From the NCBI RefSeq assembly GCF_030408415.1, contig NZ_CP046976.1, positions 1,178,001 through 1,242,000 on the forward strand: a DNA stretch of 64,000 nt. The letters run 5' to 3'. Below the pieces are notes generated by a model, which saw only the letters and a list, made by a program, of their open reading frames with translations, ran no database searches and was not told where the DNA came from. Numbering within the stretch: position 1 is the first letter of the stretch; each line of letters opens with the position of its first letter. Source of the stretch: Corynebacterium appendicis CIP 107643. Its GTDB lineage: Bacteria; Actinomycetota; Actinomycetes; Mycobacteriales; Mycobacteriaceae. The position numbers were made by a program, and so were the translations under genes. Below are positions 33,350 through 42,886 of this stretch, piece by piece.

Positions 33350-34777
33350 TTGCTTATCGACGTCACCCGCTCCCTCCCCATCCCCCTGACCGCCCAAGTC
33401 GCAGCCTCTCTCCGGTCAGCGATCGCCTCCGGCTCCCTGCGCCCCGGGGACGAAGTTCCCTCCACCCGTGTGCTCGCCCGCCAAGCAGGTGTGTCCCGCG
33501 GCACCGTCGTCACCGCCTACGACCAGCTGGTCAGCGAAGGATATCTCGTGGCCACCCAAGGTGCGCCGACCCGAGTGAACCCCTCCCTACCCGCTGCGCA
33601 GGACGCCGAAACCCCACGTGCGTCCGGGTTCGGCCTGTCGCGCACCTCGCAGCCGAGGCAACCTGCGCCGACACCCGCTACTGCGACTCACCGGCGCCCC
33701 ACCGCGACGATCTCTCTCAAGCCGTCCTCAGGCCAGGCCGGCGCGATCCGACCCGCTGCGTGGAGGCAGGCATGGCGGGAAGCGGCAGCGGAACCCGGCA
33801 TCGCGACGGAGCCGACCGGTCAAGAACAGCTTCGCGAGGCCATCGCGGAGCATTTGAGGATGGGGCGGGGGTTGAACGTCGATAAGCATGATGTCGTGGT
33901 GACGGGCGGAACCCGCGAAGGGCTGGTTCTCGCGCTCATGGCCTTGGGCTCCGGCACGCGCCTCCGCGTGGGAGTGGAAGATCCCGGCCACCCGGGACTG
34001 CGCAATGTCGTTCCTCTCACCGGAAATACGGTCGTGCCGTGCGCCGTCGACGAGGCCGGCGTGGACATTGACTTAACTCCGGACGATCTCGACGCCCTGC
34101 TGGTCACCCCGTCGTACCAGTACCCCCTCGGCGCATCGATGCCCGCCGCGCGACGCCGCGCACTGCTCGACTGGGCCGCAGCTACCGGCACAGTCATCAT
34201 CGAAGACGATTTCAACGCCGAGCTGCGGTACCGCACCTCCCCCGTCCCTCCGCTCGCCGCGCTTCGGGACGAAGCGGATGTGGTCACCCTAGGCACCTTC
34301 ACTACCCTGCTCAACAGGTCGGCCGCATCCGGGTATGTGGCTGCATCAGCGCCTCTTGCAGACGGCATCCGACGCACCCGCACTGTCATGGGCATGCCGG
34401 TTTCCGCAGTCACCCAGCTCGCCATCGCTCACCTGCTGCGAAATGGTCATGTGCGCCGAAATACAAAGGCGGTGCACAACCGCCTCGCCAAGCGTCGCGA
34501 GATCGTCGCCGCCGAGATCATTCCGGAACTCACGCGGCGTGGCGCCACGGTGACCGAGATGGCCGAATCCAACGGCGTCGATCTCGCCATCACCTTCCCC
34601 TCCCCCGCCGCGCGCGACGCCTACGCCCGCGAACTATCGGACCAGGGCATAGAAAGCGGCCGCCTCGACGCCCTGTGGTCAGGACGCGACGACGGCCTTA
34701 TTGTGAGCTTCGCCCACCTCACCGAACCAGACTTCCGCAGAGTGCTCGAGGTGATGCGAAGCGGCAGCTCAACTTAG
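33350..34777 (+). CDS. pdxR: MocR-type PLP-dependent regulator PdxR
   Basis: The product is about 475 aa. The N-terminal GntR-type winged helix (about 1-75) has [48 protein letters not shown] type-I aminotransferase-like domain follows, with [29 protein letters not shown] and [12 protein letters not shown]. In C. glutamicum PdxR activates pdxST when PLP is short. The TTG start at 33350 is my choice: the frame upstream has no family similarity. It is divergent from pdxS. Confidence 0.88.
   Translation: MLIDVTRSLPIPLTAQVAASLRSAIASGSLRPGDEVPSTRVLARQAGVSRGTVVTAYDQLVSEGYLVATQGAPTRVNPSLPAAQDAETPRASGFGLSRTSQPRQPAPTPATATHRRPTATISLKPSSGQAGAIRPAAWRQAWREAAAEPGIATEPTGQEQLREAIAEHLRMGRGLNVDKHDVVVTGGTREGLVLALMALGSGTRLRVGVEDPGHPGLRNVVPLTGNTVVPCAVDEAGVDIDLTPDDLDALLVTPSYQYPLGASMPAARRRALLDWAAATGTVIIEDDFNAELRYRTSPVPPLAALRDEADVVTLGTFTTLLNRSAASGYVAASAPLADGIRRTRTVMGMPVSAVTQLAIAHLLRNGHVRRNTKAVHNRLAKRREIVAAEIIPELTRRGATVTEMAESNGVDLAITFPSPAARDAYARELSDQGIESGRLDALWSGRDDGLIVSFAHLTEPDFRRVLEVMRSGSST
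33352..33362 (-). repeat. iterated 11-mer CGTCGATAAGC, copy 9
   Basis: Exact copy spanning codons 1-5 of pdxR. The plus strand reads Leu-Ile-Asp. Confidence 0.85.
33877..33887 (+). repeat. iterated 11-mer CGTCGATAAGC, copy 10
   Basis: Exact copy in pdxR. It is read Val-Asp-Lys. Confidence 0.85.
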
Positions 34778-35018
34778 AACGGGAGCTTGAACGGCAGGTT
34801 GCCGCCCTGAGACTGCAGGAAGTTGAAGATGCCTGCAAGCAGTGCCAGGCCTGCCAGGCCACCGAGCACACCGTCAAGGATCTTCTTCTGTTTGTCGCCG
34901 AGGGAGGAGCCTTCACCGATGCTGGAGCCGTCGCCGGAGCCCTTGCCGATGCTGGAAAAACAGTTTTGCCCACAACTATTTCGTTGATTTTCGTGGGAAC
35001 GTCCTGTCAGTTCACTGG
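34774..35018 (-). pseudogene. 3' remnant of a secreted or membrane protein gene
   Basis: On the minus strand a frame ending in TAA at 34774-34776 reads SSIGKGSGDGSSIGEGSSLG, then KKILDGVLGGLAGLALLAGIF and ends LPFKLPF. A Ser/Gly linker plus one hydrophobic segment is a common C-terminal design of corynebacterial exported proteins. The frame runs open upstream to the ARC stop without any ATG, GTG or TTG, so the 5' part is missing. It overlaps the pdxR stop by 2-3 bp. I infer a gene truncated at a rearrangement junction. Confidence 0.6.
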
Positions 35019-36575
35019 CTACAGCACTTCAGCAGCGACAACGCGCTTGCCCGTCCGGCCCGTAATGCGCGCCCACTCATCCGGATTGGACACGTTCGGC
35101 ATGTCTTCGCTCTCGTCCTGCTCGGCGCGCACAGCCGCGCGCAGGTGTTCTGCAGTCACGCCGCGTCCCTGACCGTCGATCTCGGCCTTGATCGCCAGCT
35201 TCTTCGCGCGATCGACAATATTCGCGATCATCGCGCCCGAAACGAAGTCCGCGTAGTGCAAGGTCTCGGCAGTGCCGTCCACCAGTGTCAATTTCACAAA
35301 CGGGCGGGGGGCAAAGAGCTTGTCGACGGCAGCGTCGATAAGCATTTCCGTGCTTTCCTCATGGGGGACGCTGTCTGTGAGGTAACGCGCGAAGATTTCC
35401 CGCGCTTCCGCGCGATCCGGGCGGTCGATGCGGATCTTGATGTCCAGGCGCCCCGGGCGCAGAATCGCCGGGTCGATGAGCTCTTCGCGGTTGGTCGCGC
35501 CGATCACGATGACGTTCGCGATATCCTCGACGCCGTCGATTTCGGTGAGCAACTGCGGCACCACGGTGGTCTCCATATCGGAGGAGACGCCCGATCCGCG
35601 CGTGCGGAAGATCGACTCCATCTCGTCGAAGAAGATGATCACCGGGCGCCCCTCCCCTGCGAGCTCGCGGGCGCGCTCAAAGATGAGGCGGATCCTGCGC
35701 TCCGTCTCGCCGACGTACTTATTCAGCAGTTCCGGCCCCTTGACGTTGAGGAAGTGCGCCGAGCCGCCGTCGCCGATGCGCGTCGACAGTGAATTCGCCA
35801 CCGCTTTCGCGATCAACGTCTTGCCGCACCCCGGCGGGCCGTAGAGCAGCACGCCTTTCGGCGGCTTCAGATCATAGGTCTTGTACAGATCCGGGTGCGT
35901 GAACGGAAGCTCCACTGAGTCACGGATGGTTTCGATCTGGCTATGCAGACCGCCGATATCGTCGTAGGTCACGTCCGGAATCTCCTCAAGCGAGAGCTGG
36001 TTGACTTCCGTCTTCGGGATCCTTTCGAAGGCGTATCCCGCCTTGGCATCGATCAGCAGCGTGTCGCCTGCGCGGGCTTTTTCCTGGAGCCTCTGCGTCA
36101 GGTGCACGACTTGCTCGGCACCTTGCATATCCGCGACGATCGCGCGGTCGTGGCCGATGCGCTCGGAAAGCGTCGCCAACTGGCCGGTCGTGGAGAACCC
36201 GCACGCCTCCACGACGACCGAGCCTTCCCCGAGACGGACCAGCCCGCCCGGTGCCAGCGTCCCTGGCTCCACCGACGGCGAAACGTTCAGCCGCATGCGG
36301 CGGCCAGAGGTGAACACCTCCGCCTCGGTGCCACGACGCGCAGGAGCAAGGTAGATCCCGTAGGTTGATGCCGGGTCGCCGAGCGCCTCCACCTGGGCGT
36401 TCAGGTCCTGCAGTTTGTCCCGCGAACTCTTGAGCAGCTCTGCCAGTTGCTTGTTCCGCGCGGACAGGGCGCGGTTCTGCGCCTTCAGCTCTGCGAGGCT
36501 CAGACCGGTAGTGCTGTCAGCCCCGCTCGAGCGGGCTGCAGGATGGGAATTTCGGGTGCTCCGGGACTCCGTCAT
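35019..36575 (-). CDS. arc: AAA ATPase ARC (proteasomal-ATPase-like, Mpa homologue)
   Basis: The product is 518 aa. Domains: N-terminal coiled coil (about 28-70, [24 protein letters not shown]), OB-fold region (about 75-210), then AAA module with Walker [15 protein letters not shown] and Walker [13 protein letters not shown]. It unfolds pupylated proteins. The C-terminus is VVAAEVL, without the Gln-Tyr-Leu end that docks Mpa to the 20S proteasome, matching the lack of proteasome genes. TAAGCT (36584-36589) lies 8 nt before the ATG. Confidence 0.94.
   Translation of the reverse strand: MTESRSTRNSHPAARSSGADSTTGLSLAELKAQNRALSARNKQLAELLKSSRDKLQDLNAQVEALGDPASTYGIYLAPARRGTEAEVFTSGRRMRLNVSPSVEPGTLAPGGLVRLGEGSVVVEACGFSTTGQLATLSERIGHDRAIVADMQGAEQVVHLTQRLQEKARAGDTLLIDAKAGYAFERIPKTEVNQLSLEEIPDVTYDDIGGLHSQIETIRDSVELPFTHPDLYKTYDLKPPKGVLLYGPPGCGKTLIAKAVANSLSTRIGDGGSAHFLNVKGPELLNKYVGETERRIRLIFERARELAGEGRPVIIFFDEMESIFRTRGSGVSSDMETTVVPQLLTEIDGVEDIANVIVIGATNREELIDPAILRPGRLDIKIRIDRPDRAEAREIFARYLTDSVPHEESTEMLIDAAVDKLFAPRPFVKLTLVDGTAETLHYADFVSGAMIANIVDRAKKLAIKAEIDGQGRGVTAEHLRAAVRAEQDESEDMPNVSNPDEWARITGRTGKRVVAAEVL
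35333..35343 (+). repeat. iterated 11-mer CGTCGATAAGC, copy 11
   Basis: Exact copy in ARC. It is read Leu-Ile-Asp on the coding strand. Confidence 0.85.
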
Positions 36576-36584
36576 ACCTACCGA

Positions 36585-36595
36585 GCTTATCGACG
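36585..36595 (-). repeat. iterated 11-mer CGTCGATAAGC, copy 12 (contains the trmI stop)
   Basis: On the coding strand it is read CGA TAA, that is Arg-stop of trmI. With the following T it also forms TAAGCT, the candidate -10 of arc. Confidence 0.85.
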
Positions 36596-37420
36596 AGCCC
36601 GGCGCTGAGGACGCGGCGGGGTCACGCCGTCGGCAAGCCGGCGCGTCCACACCAGGAACGCGGTGTGCGCGTTCATGCGGTGCTCCGGGCGGGTGGCCAA
36701 TCCCTCGACCTTCCATTCGCGCAAGAGCGTCTCCCAGGAGCGGGGCTCGGTGAAGCACTTCGCTTCGCGGATTGTTTCGACGATATTCATCAGCTGCGGG
36801 ACCGTGGCCACGTACGTCATGAATACGCCGCCGGGGATGAGCACGTCTTTGACCGTGTCGATGAAGTGCCACGGCTCAACCATGTCCAAGATGACGCGGT
36901 CAACCGGACCGCCGAGATCCTCGGTGGTGATCTCCCCGAAATCGCCGAGCTTGGGCGTCCACCACTCGGGTTCGCCGCCGAAGTAGTCGGAAACATTGTC
37001 GCGGGCGTAGGCGAGGTGGTCGTCGCGGATTTCGTAGGAGAACACGTGGCCTTGCGGCCCGACGGCGCGCAGCAGCGACATCGTCAGCGCGCCGGAGCCA
37101 GCGCCCGCCTCGAGCACGCGCGCGCCCATGAAGATATCGCCCTCCACGAGAATCTGGCCGGCATCCTTCGGGTAGATGACGGCAGCGCCGCGCGGCATGG
37201 ACAGCACATGGTCGACGAGCAGGTGGCGGAAGCAGAGGAAGTCGGCGCCGAGCGTCGACTTCGCGACTGTTCCCTCATCCGCCCCGATAATGTCGTCGTG
37301 GTTGACGATGCCCTTGTGAGAGTGGAACTGTCCGCCCGGGGTGAGCTCGATGGTGAAATGGCGGCGCTTCGCGTCCGTCAGCTGGACTTTATCGCCGGGT
37401 TGGAAAGGTCCGGAGTACAT
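36587..37420 (-). CDS. trmI: tRNA (adenine-58-N1)-methyltransferase TrmI
   Basis: The product is 277 aa. An N-terminal beta domain ([32 protein letters not shown]) precedes the SAM domain with motif [21 protein letters not shown] and the catalytic [12 protein letters not shown]. It methylates A58 of tRNAs as a tetramer. Linkage to ARC is the usual actinobacterial order. AAGGAG precedes the ATG at the right distance. The C-terminal tail is basic ([10 protein letters not shown]). Confidence 0.93.
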   Translation of the reverse strand: MYSGPFQPGDKVQLTDAKRRHFTIELTPGGQFHSHKGIVNHDDIIGADEGTVAKSTLGADFLCFRHLLVDHVLSMPRGAAVIYPKDAGQILVEGDIFMGARVLEAGAGSGALTMSLLRAVGPQGHVFSYEIRDDHLAYARDNVSDYFGGEPEWWTPKLGDFGEITTEDLGGPVDRVILDMVEPWHFIDTVKDVLIPGGVFMTYVATVPQLMNIVETIREAKCFTEPRSWETLLREWKVEGLATRPEHRMNAHTAFLVWTRRLADGVTPPRPQRRARR

Positions 37421-37476
37421 CGTTCTCCTTTTGAGCTCGTGGGAAGGTCGCGGTGGCCACGTTGCGTTGCGGTGCT

Positions 37477-38715
37477 TTACGCGCCAGAAAAGTATGCCGT
37501 AAGAGCCTCGGTGAACCATAGCTGGTCCTGGATGCCGACGAGTTCGCGCGCCGAGTGCATCGACAGCAGCGACACGCCCACATCGACGGTGGGAATGCCC
37601 AGACGCGTCGCGGAAATCGGCCCGATCGTCGACCCGCACGGCACAGCATTGTGCCCGACGAAGGTCTGCACCGGCACATTCGCGGCGCGGCACGCGCGGA
37701 TCCACGCCGCCTCCGTCGCGGCGTCGGATGCGTAACGCTGGTTGGCGTTTATCTTCAGCACCGGGCCGCGGTTCATCAGCGGGCGGTGCGTCGGGTCGTG
37801 CTTGCCCGGGTAGTTCGGGTGCACGGCGTGCGCCGCGTCAGCCGAGGCGAGCAGCGAGTTGGCGTAGACCTCGAGCGGGTCGGCGTGGAGGGACGCAGCG
37901 ATCTTCGACAGGACGCGCTCGAGCAGAGGCCCGCCGGCACCGGTCGTCGATGCGGAGCCGACCTCTTCGTGGTTGAACGCGGCCAGCACGAGAACCTCTT
38001 CAGCATCGCCCGACGAGGCCGCCGCGAGCATCGCCTTCAGCGACGCGTGGACACTGCTCAAATTGTCCATCCGCCCGCCCGCCAGGGTGTCGCCGAGGAC
38101 CTCGGGACGCTGCGCGTCACCCGAAATGAGCTCGTGGGACACGATGTCGTCGGCGCTCACCTCGGCGCCGTCAGGCCCGGTCACGCCATCGGCGCGCAGC
38201 TGCTCGGCAACGATCTCGAGCATTGGCCGGTCCACGCCCATCACTGGCTGCGTGTGCAGCTGGCGGTCGATTTCGGGGGCGTCGCCGCGGTAGAGGTGGA
38301 TTGCCAGATTCGGCACGCGGGCGATGGGAGGGGTGGAGACGGTGTGGGTGGTGCCGTCGAGAAGCGCGACGCGTCCTGCGAAGCGCAACTCGCGGTCGAA
38401 CCACGAGCTTAGGATCGGCCCGCCGTAGACTTCGACGGCGAGCTGCCGGAACCCTTCGCGCACGACGTCGGGGTCAGGCTTGAGCATGAGCCCCGGTGAG
38501 TCCGTGTGCGAGCCGATGATGCGCATCGCCGCGCGCGGCCGCTCCGGCACCCACCACGCGACGACCGCGCCGCCCTGCACGAGCACATGGCCGCCCGGCG
38601 TGGTTTCCGTGTCTTCGCCAAAGCCCGCCGCGACGAGCTCGTCGCGCACGTTCTCCGCCGCGTGGAACGCGCTCGGGCTCGCCGCCAGGAAGTCTGCGAA
38701 ATCGCTGATCTGCAT
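37477..38715 (-). CDS. M18-family aminopeptidase
   Basis: The product is 412 aa. Metal-ligand regions are GSHTDSPGLMLKPDPD, AFNHEEVGSAST and HAVHPNYPGKHDP. An N-terminal QISDFADFLAASPSAFHAAENV matches the family. It is a cytoplasmic zinc aminopeptidase preferring acidic N-termini (PepC/DAP-like). Start: TAGAGT (38723-38728) lies 7 nt before the ATG, so it is probably leaderless. It is divergent from the RecB-like gene with a 27-bp gap. Confidence 0.9.
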   Translation of the reverse strand: MQISDFADFLAASPSAFHAAENVRDELVAAGFGEDTETTPGGHVLVQGGAVVAWWVPERPRAAMRIIGSHTDSPGLMLKPDPDVVREGFRQLAVEVYGGPILSSWFDRELRFAGRVALLDGTTHTVSTPPIARVPNLAIHLYRGDAPEIDRQLHTQPVMGVDRPMLEIVAEQLRADGVTGPDGAEVSADDIVSHELISGDAQRPEVLGDTLAGGRMDNLSSVHASLKAMLAAASSGDAEEVLVLAAFNHEEVGSASTTGAGGPLLERVLSKIAASLHADPLEVYANSLLASADAAHAVHPNYPGKHDPTHRPLMNRGPVLKINANQRYASDAATEAAWIRACRAANVPVQTFVGHNAVPCGSTIGPISATRLGIPTVDVGVSLLSMHSARELVGIQDQLWFTEALTAYFSGA

Positions 38716-38722
38716 GAGCCCT

Positions 38723-38732
38723 ACTCTAGGAT
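38723..38732. promoter_or_regulatory. overlapping divergent -10 boxes
   Basis: Minus-strand TAGAGT (38723-38728) and plus-strand TAGGAT (38727-38732) overlap by 2 bp in a 27-bp gap, for the M18 peptidase and RecB-like genes. Both promoters cannot be occupied at once. Confidence 0.5.
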
Positions 38733-38742
38733 GTAGTCCGAT

Positions 38743-39651
38743 ATGACTCCACGACCGCTCGCCTTGTCCCCCTCCCGCGCCAACGACTACCAGCAGTGCC
38801 CGCTGAAATACCGGCTGCGCGCAATCGACCGCATCCCCGAACCGAAAACAGAGGCGCAGGTCAAAGGCACCCTCGTCCACGCCGTCCTCGAGGCGATGCA
38901 CGCATGGCCGCGCGAGGAGCGCACCTTCCCCGCCGCCGTCAAGCAGCTCAAGCCAGCATGGGCGTCGCTTATCGACGACGACGCCTCCGTCGCCGACCCC
39001 ATTTCCGACGAGCACCAATTGCTTGTCGACGCCCGCGACCTCCTCCGCGGTTACTTCCACATGGAAAACCCGCTCGGTTTCGACTCGCACGAGCAGGAGA
39101 TGTACGTCGATACCGTCCTGCCCAACGGCGTGCCCGTGCGCGGGTTCATCGACCGCGTCGACATCGCCCCCACGGGAGAAATCCGCGTCGTCGACTACAA
39201 GACCGGGAAGAAGCCTCTCCCCCGGTACTCAGCGGAGGCGCAATTCCAGATGCGCTTCTATGCGCTGGTTTACTGGCGTTTGTTCGGCACCATCCCGCAC
39301 CAGCTGCGTCTGATGTACCTGAAGGTGATGGACTCCATGTTCCTCACCCCCTCGCGCGAGGAGCTCGAGTACTTCGAGCGCGACCTCGGTGACCTGTGGA
39401 CCAAGATTGAAGCCGACGGCCGCTCCGGCAATTTCCGCCCGAAGACCTCGAAGCTGTGCAACTGGTGCTCGTTCCAGAGTCTCTGCCCTGCCTTCGACGG
39501 CACGCCGCCGCCGTACCCCGGATGGCCGGGGTCCACCGCAGAATTATTCGGCACGCCTGAAAGTGGCGCCGGCGCAGCTCGACTGAACGGCACGAACGCG
39601 AATACGCCCGGTGTCGGGGAGGCACCCGCAGGCGAGCACCCCACCGATTAG
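38743..39651 (+). CDS. RecB-like PD-(D/E)XK exonuclease with probable Fe-S cluster
   Basis: The product is 302 aa. The nuclease core has VDIAPTGEIRVVDYKTGKKP (the D...DxK motif) and QMRFYALVYWRL. Cys in NDYQQCPLKYRLR plus CNWCSFQSLC near residue 245 form a Cys-(x)n-CxxCxxxxxC set, the AddB/Cas4-type [4Fe-4S] arrangement. It is a single-domain RecB nuclease common in actinobacteria, probably acting in DNA repair. The C-terminal 40 residues are a disordered tail. Confidence 0.85.
   Translation: MTPRPLALSPSRANDYQQCPLKYRLRAIDRIPEPKTEAQVKGTLVHAVLEAMHAWPREERTFPAAVKQLKPAWASLIDDDASVADPISDEHQLLVDARDLLRGYFHMENPLGFDSHEQEMYVDTVLPNGVPVRGFIDRVDIAPTGEIRVVDYKTGKKPLPRYSAEAQFQMRFYALVYWRLFGTIPHQLRLMYLKVMDSMFLTPSREELEYFERDLGDLWTKIEADGRSGNFRPKTSKLCNWCSFQSLCPAFDGTPPPYPGWPGSTAELFGTPESGAGAARLNGTNANTPGVGEAPAGEHPTD
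38967..38977 (-). repeat. iterated 11-mer CGTCGATAAGC, copy 13
   Basis: Exact copy in the RecB-like gene. The plus strand is read Leu-Ile-Asp. Confidence 0.85.
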
Positions 39652-39665
39652 CTCGGGCGAGCCGG

Positions 39666-41339
39666 CTAGAACAGGCCGCTGATGGTTCCGCTGGCGTCGA
39701 CGTCGATGTTGTTGGCGGCGGGCACCTTCGGCAGACCCGGCATGGTCACGACGTCGCCGGTGAGCACTACGACGAAGCCCGCGCCGGTGCGCGGCAGCAA
39801 GCGCTGGACGTGCAGAGCGTGGCCCTCCGCGGCACCGAGTGCGGACGGGTCGTCGGAGAACGAGTACTGCGTCTTCGAGATGCACACCGGCAGGGTGTCC
39901 CAGCCGTTGTCCTTGAGCATCTGCAGGTCGCGCAGGGCTGCGGCGGAATACTGGACGTCGTCGGCGCGGTAGATTTCGCGGGCGATCGTCTCGATGGACG
40001 ATTCGGTGCCCGCAGCCGGGTCGTACAGCGGTTTCGACGTCCCGGTGCCGAGGGCGCCCGCCAGGGTCTCGGCGAGGGCGGTCGCGCCGTCTCCGCCCTG
40101 CGCCCACACCTCGGCCTCCTCGAGAGCGACGCCGAAGTCTGCGGCCCAGTCGCGCATGAATTCGCACTCCGCGTCAGTGTCGGAGACGAACAGGTTCAGG
40201 GCCACGACCGGCTCGACGCCGAATTTACGGATATTCTCCACGTGGCGCTCAAGGTTGACGATGCCGGACTTCAGGGCATCGAGGTTCTCGTCGGTAAGCT
40301 CCTGCTTTGGCACGCCGCCGTTGTATTTCAGGGAGCGGATGGTCGCGACGACGACAGCGCCCGCGACGTCGAGGTCTCCGTAGCGCGCCTTGATGTCGAA
40401 GAATTTCTCCGCGCCTAGGTCGGAGCCGAAACCTGCCTCCGTGAGCACAATGTCGGCGCGCTTGCGGGCAGTTTGCGTGGCGACAAGCGTGTTGCACCCG
40501 TGCGCGATATTCGCGAACGGTCCGCCGTGGATGAAGGCGGGGGTGCCGCCGAGAGTCTGCACGAGGTTCGGGTTGATCGCGTCCTTGAGCAGCGCGGCCA
40601 TCGCGCCTTCGGCCTTTAGGTCGCCCGCGGTGACCGGCTCCTTGTCGTAGGTCAGGCCGACGGTGATGCGCGCGAGGCGCTGCTTGAGGTCCTCGAGGTC
40701 GGTGGCGAGACCGAGAATCGCCATGATCTCGCTGGCGGCGGTAATGGTGAAGCCGGTCTCAGCGGGCGCCCCGCTGCCGGGGCCGCCCAGGCCGGTCACC
40801 ACGTTGCGGAGCGAGCGGTCGTTGACGTCGAGGCAGCGCTGCCAGGTGACGCGGCGGGCGTCGATACGCAATTCGTTGCCGTGCTGAATGTGGTTGTCGA
40901 CGATCGCAGCGAGCGTGTTGTTCGCGCTCGTGATCGCGTGGAAGTCGCCCGTGAAGTGAAGGTTGATGTTCTCCATGGGCACGACCTGCGCGTATCCGCC
41001 GCCCGCAGCGCCGCCCTTGATGCCCATGACCGGGCCGAGCGACGGCTCGCGCAGCGCGACAGCGGCGTTGTGCCCCAGCTTCGCCAGCGCATCCGTGAGC
41101 CCGATGAGCACCGTCGACTTGCCCTCTCCCGCCGGTGTCGGCGACACGCCGGTGACGAGCACGAGCTTGCCCAAAGGCGCGCCGTCCAGCTTGGTCACGT
41201 CGACCTTGGCCATGGAGCGGCCGTACGGGATCAGCGCGTCGTCGGGGATCCCCGCCTTCGCGGCGATGTCCGCGATCGGTTCGAGGGTGTGGGCCTGGGC
41301 GATTTCTACGTCGGATTTCACGTCGGTGTTCGAAGTCAT
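39666..41339 (-). CDS. fhs: formate--tetrahydrofolate ligase
   Basis: The product is 557 aa. The ATP-binding TPAGEGKSTVLIGLTDAL is near residue 70, with KGGAAGGGYAQVVPMENINLHFTGDFHAI and LTEAGFGSDLGAEKFFDIK. It makes 10-formyl-THF from formate, THF and ATP for purine and formyl-Met supply. Start: ATG at 41339 with TAGGCT (41347-41352) 7 nt upstream, probably leaderless. It converges with the RecB-like gene. Confidence 0.95.
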   Translation of the reverse strand: MTSNTDVKSDVEIAQAHTLEPIADIAAKAGIPDDALIPYGRSMAKVDVTKLDGAPLGKLVLVTGVSPTPAGEGKSTVLIGLTDALAKLGHNAAVALREPSLGPVMGIKGGAAGGGYAQVVPMENINLHFTGDFHAITSANNTLAAIVDNHIQHGNELRIDARRVTWQRCLDVNDRSLRNVVTGLGGPGSGAPAETGFTITAASEIMAILGLATDLEDLKQRLARITVGLTYDKEPVTAGDLKAEGAMAALLKDAINPNLVQTLGGTPAFIHGGPFANIAHGCNTLVATQTARKRADIVLTEAGFGSDLGAEKFFDIKARYGDLDVAGAVVVATIRSLKYNGGVPKQELTDENLDALKSGIVNLERHVENIRKFGVEPVVALNLFVSDTDAECEFMRDWAADFGVALEEAEVWAQGGDGATALAETLAGALGTGTSKPLYDPAAGTESSIETIAREIYRADDVQYSAAALRDLQMLKDNGWDTLPVCISKTQYSFSDDPSALGAAEGHALHVQRLLPRTGAGFVVVLTGDVVTMPGLPKVPAANNIDVDASGTISGLF

Positions 41340-41376
41340 GCCCCCAAGCCTAGGCCAGACAGCGAGCGGAGTTCCG

Positions 41377-42687
41377 CTAGATCAGCACCGCGCCGAAGGC
41401 GTAGCTGAGCAGCACCGACAAAGCGATGCAGATCACGCCGGGGACGATGAACGGGTGGTCGAAAACGTACTTGCCGATTCGCGTCGAGCCGGTGTCGTCC
41501 ATCTCGACTGCGGCGAGCAGCGTCGGGTACGTCGGCAGGACGAACAGCGCGGACACTGCCGGGAACGCGGCGACTGCGGTGAGCGGGCTGACGCCGATCG
41601 CGAGAGCTGCCGGCATGAGCGCTTTCGCCGTCGCGGCCTGCGAGTACAGCAGGGATGCCGCGAAGAACAGCACCACCGCGAGCAGCCACGGCTGCGACTG
41701 CAAGACAGTGCCCGAGATATTCTGGATGTCCTGAATGTAGTGGTTGATGAACGTCGTGCCCAGCCACGCGACGCCCAGCACGCACACGCACGCGGACATG
41801 CCGGAACGAAACACCTGCGTGCCGAGGATCTCGGCGGAGGGAATCTTGGTCACGACCACGATGATGGTGGCAGCCGCCAGCATGATCGCCATGATGGCCT
41901 CGTTGCGCGGGATCGTCGGGTCAGCAATCAGGCCGACCTGCTCGGAGATCAGCGTCGCGTAGATCATCACCACGACGATCGCGAGCAAAAAGACGCTTAC
42001 CGACGTCTTCGCCGCCCTCGTCGGCTCATACCCCACCTCGGACGCCGGCGGCCGCACCAGACCGTCCGCCATGCGCTTCTGGTACACGGGATCGTCGGCA
42101 AGGTCCTTGCCCATGCGGTTGGCAATCCAGGCAGTCGGGAAAATCGCGAGGAAGGTCGCCGGGATCATGACCCCGAGCAGCTGGAGGTAGCCGACGCCGA
42201 GGGGTTCGAGGATTCCCGCCAGGAACACCACCGCCGCGGAAATCGGCGACGCCACGATCGCCATCTGGGATGCGATCACCGCCACCGACAACGGACGCGA
42301 CGGGCGCACCTTGCCCTCCTTGGCCACCTCGACGATGACCGGCAGCGTCGAGAACGCCGTGTGGCCGGTGCCGGCGAGAACCGTCATCAGCCAGGTCACG
42401 ATCGGCGCGTACAAGGTGATGCGCTTCGGGTCCCTCCGCAAGAACTTCTCCGCCAGGTAGACAAGGTAATCCATGCCGCCGGCGAGCTGCATCGCTGAAA
42501 TCGCGGCGATGACGCACATGATGATGCCGATGACGTCGAACGGAATATCCTCCGCCGTCACCGTCATGCCCGTCATGCCGAGCAGCAGCACACCTAGGCC
42601 GCCGGCGAAACCGATCGCGATTGAACCGTACCGGGCGCCAAGAACGATCGCGCCGAAAAGAATGATGAGTTGGAGAACCAACAACAT
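41377..42687 (-). CDS. dcuA: Dcu-family C4-dicarboxylate transporter
   Basis: The product is 436 aa with about ten membrane helices. The N-terminus (ARYGSIAIGFAGGLGVLLLG, FDVIGIIMCVIAAISAMQLAGG) and PLSVAVIASQMAIVASPISAAVVF match DcuA/DcuB closely. These exchange aspartate, fumarate, malate and succinate, usually under oxygen limitation. aspA lies directly upstream in the same orientation, so aspartate uptake, deamination to fumarate and succinate efflux can be coupled. AAAGG precedes the ATG. Confidence 0.85.
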   Translation of the reverse strand: MLLVLQLIILFGAIVLGARYGSIAIGFAGGLGVLLLGMTGMTVTAEDIPFDVIGIIMCVIAAISAMQLAGGMDYLVYLAEKFLRRDPKRITLYAPIVTWLMTVLAGTGHTAFSTLPVIVEVAKEGKVRPSRPLSVAVIASQMAIVASPISAAVVFLAGILEPLGVGYLQLLGVMIPATFLAIFPTAWIANRMGKDLADDPVYQKRMADGLVRPPASEVGYEPTRAAKTSVSVFLLAIVVVMIYATLISEQVGLIADPTIPRNEAIMAIMLAAATIIVVVTKIPSAEILGTQVFRSGMSACVCVLGVAWLGTTFINHYIQDIQNISGTVLQSQPWLLAVVLFFAASLLYSQAATAKALMPAALAIGVSPLTAVAAFPAVSALFVLPTYPTLLAAVEMDDTGSTRIGKYVFDHPFIVPGVICIALSVLLSYAFGAVLI

Positions 42688-42789
42688 GATGTGAGCCTTT
42701 CAGTCACGCTCCCGGCTGCCGGATCAAGCGCGATGAGCGTGACGAAATCGTGGAGGCAGCCGCATCTGAATCCAGTATGAAACGCGAAG

Positions 42790-42818
42790 AACCGCCCGGC
42801 CAACATGGCGGGGCGGTT
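42790..42818. terminator. hairpin between aspA and dcuA
   Basis: AACCGCCC (42790-42797) pairs with GGGCGGTT (42811-42818). The plus side has TTTT; the minus side, downstream of aspA, has only TCTT. It may attenuate readthrough from aspA into dcuA. Confidence 0.5.
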
Positions 42819-42886
42819 TTGGGCCCGATTGTGTCCGGTTTAACAGATTGAGAACCGAACCTTATGCGGGAAAGACGCTCAGACGA

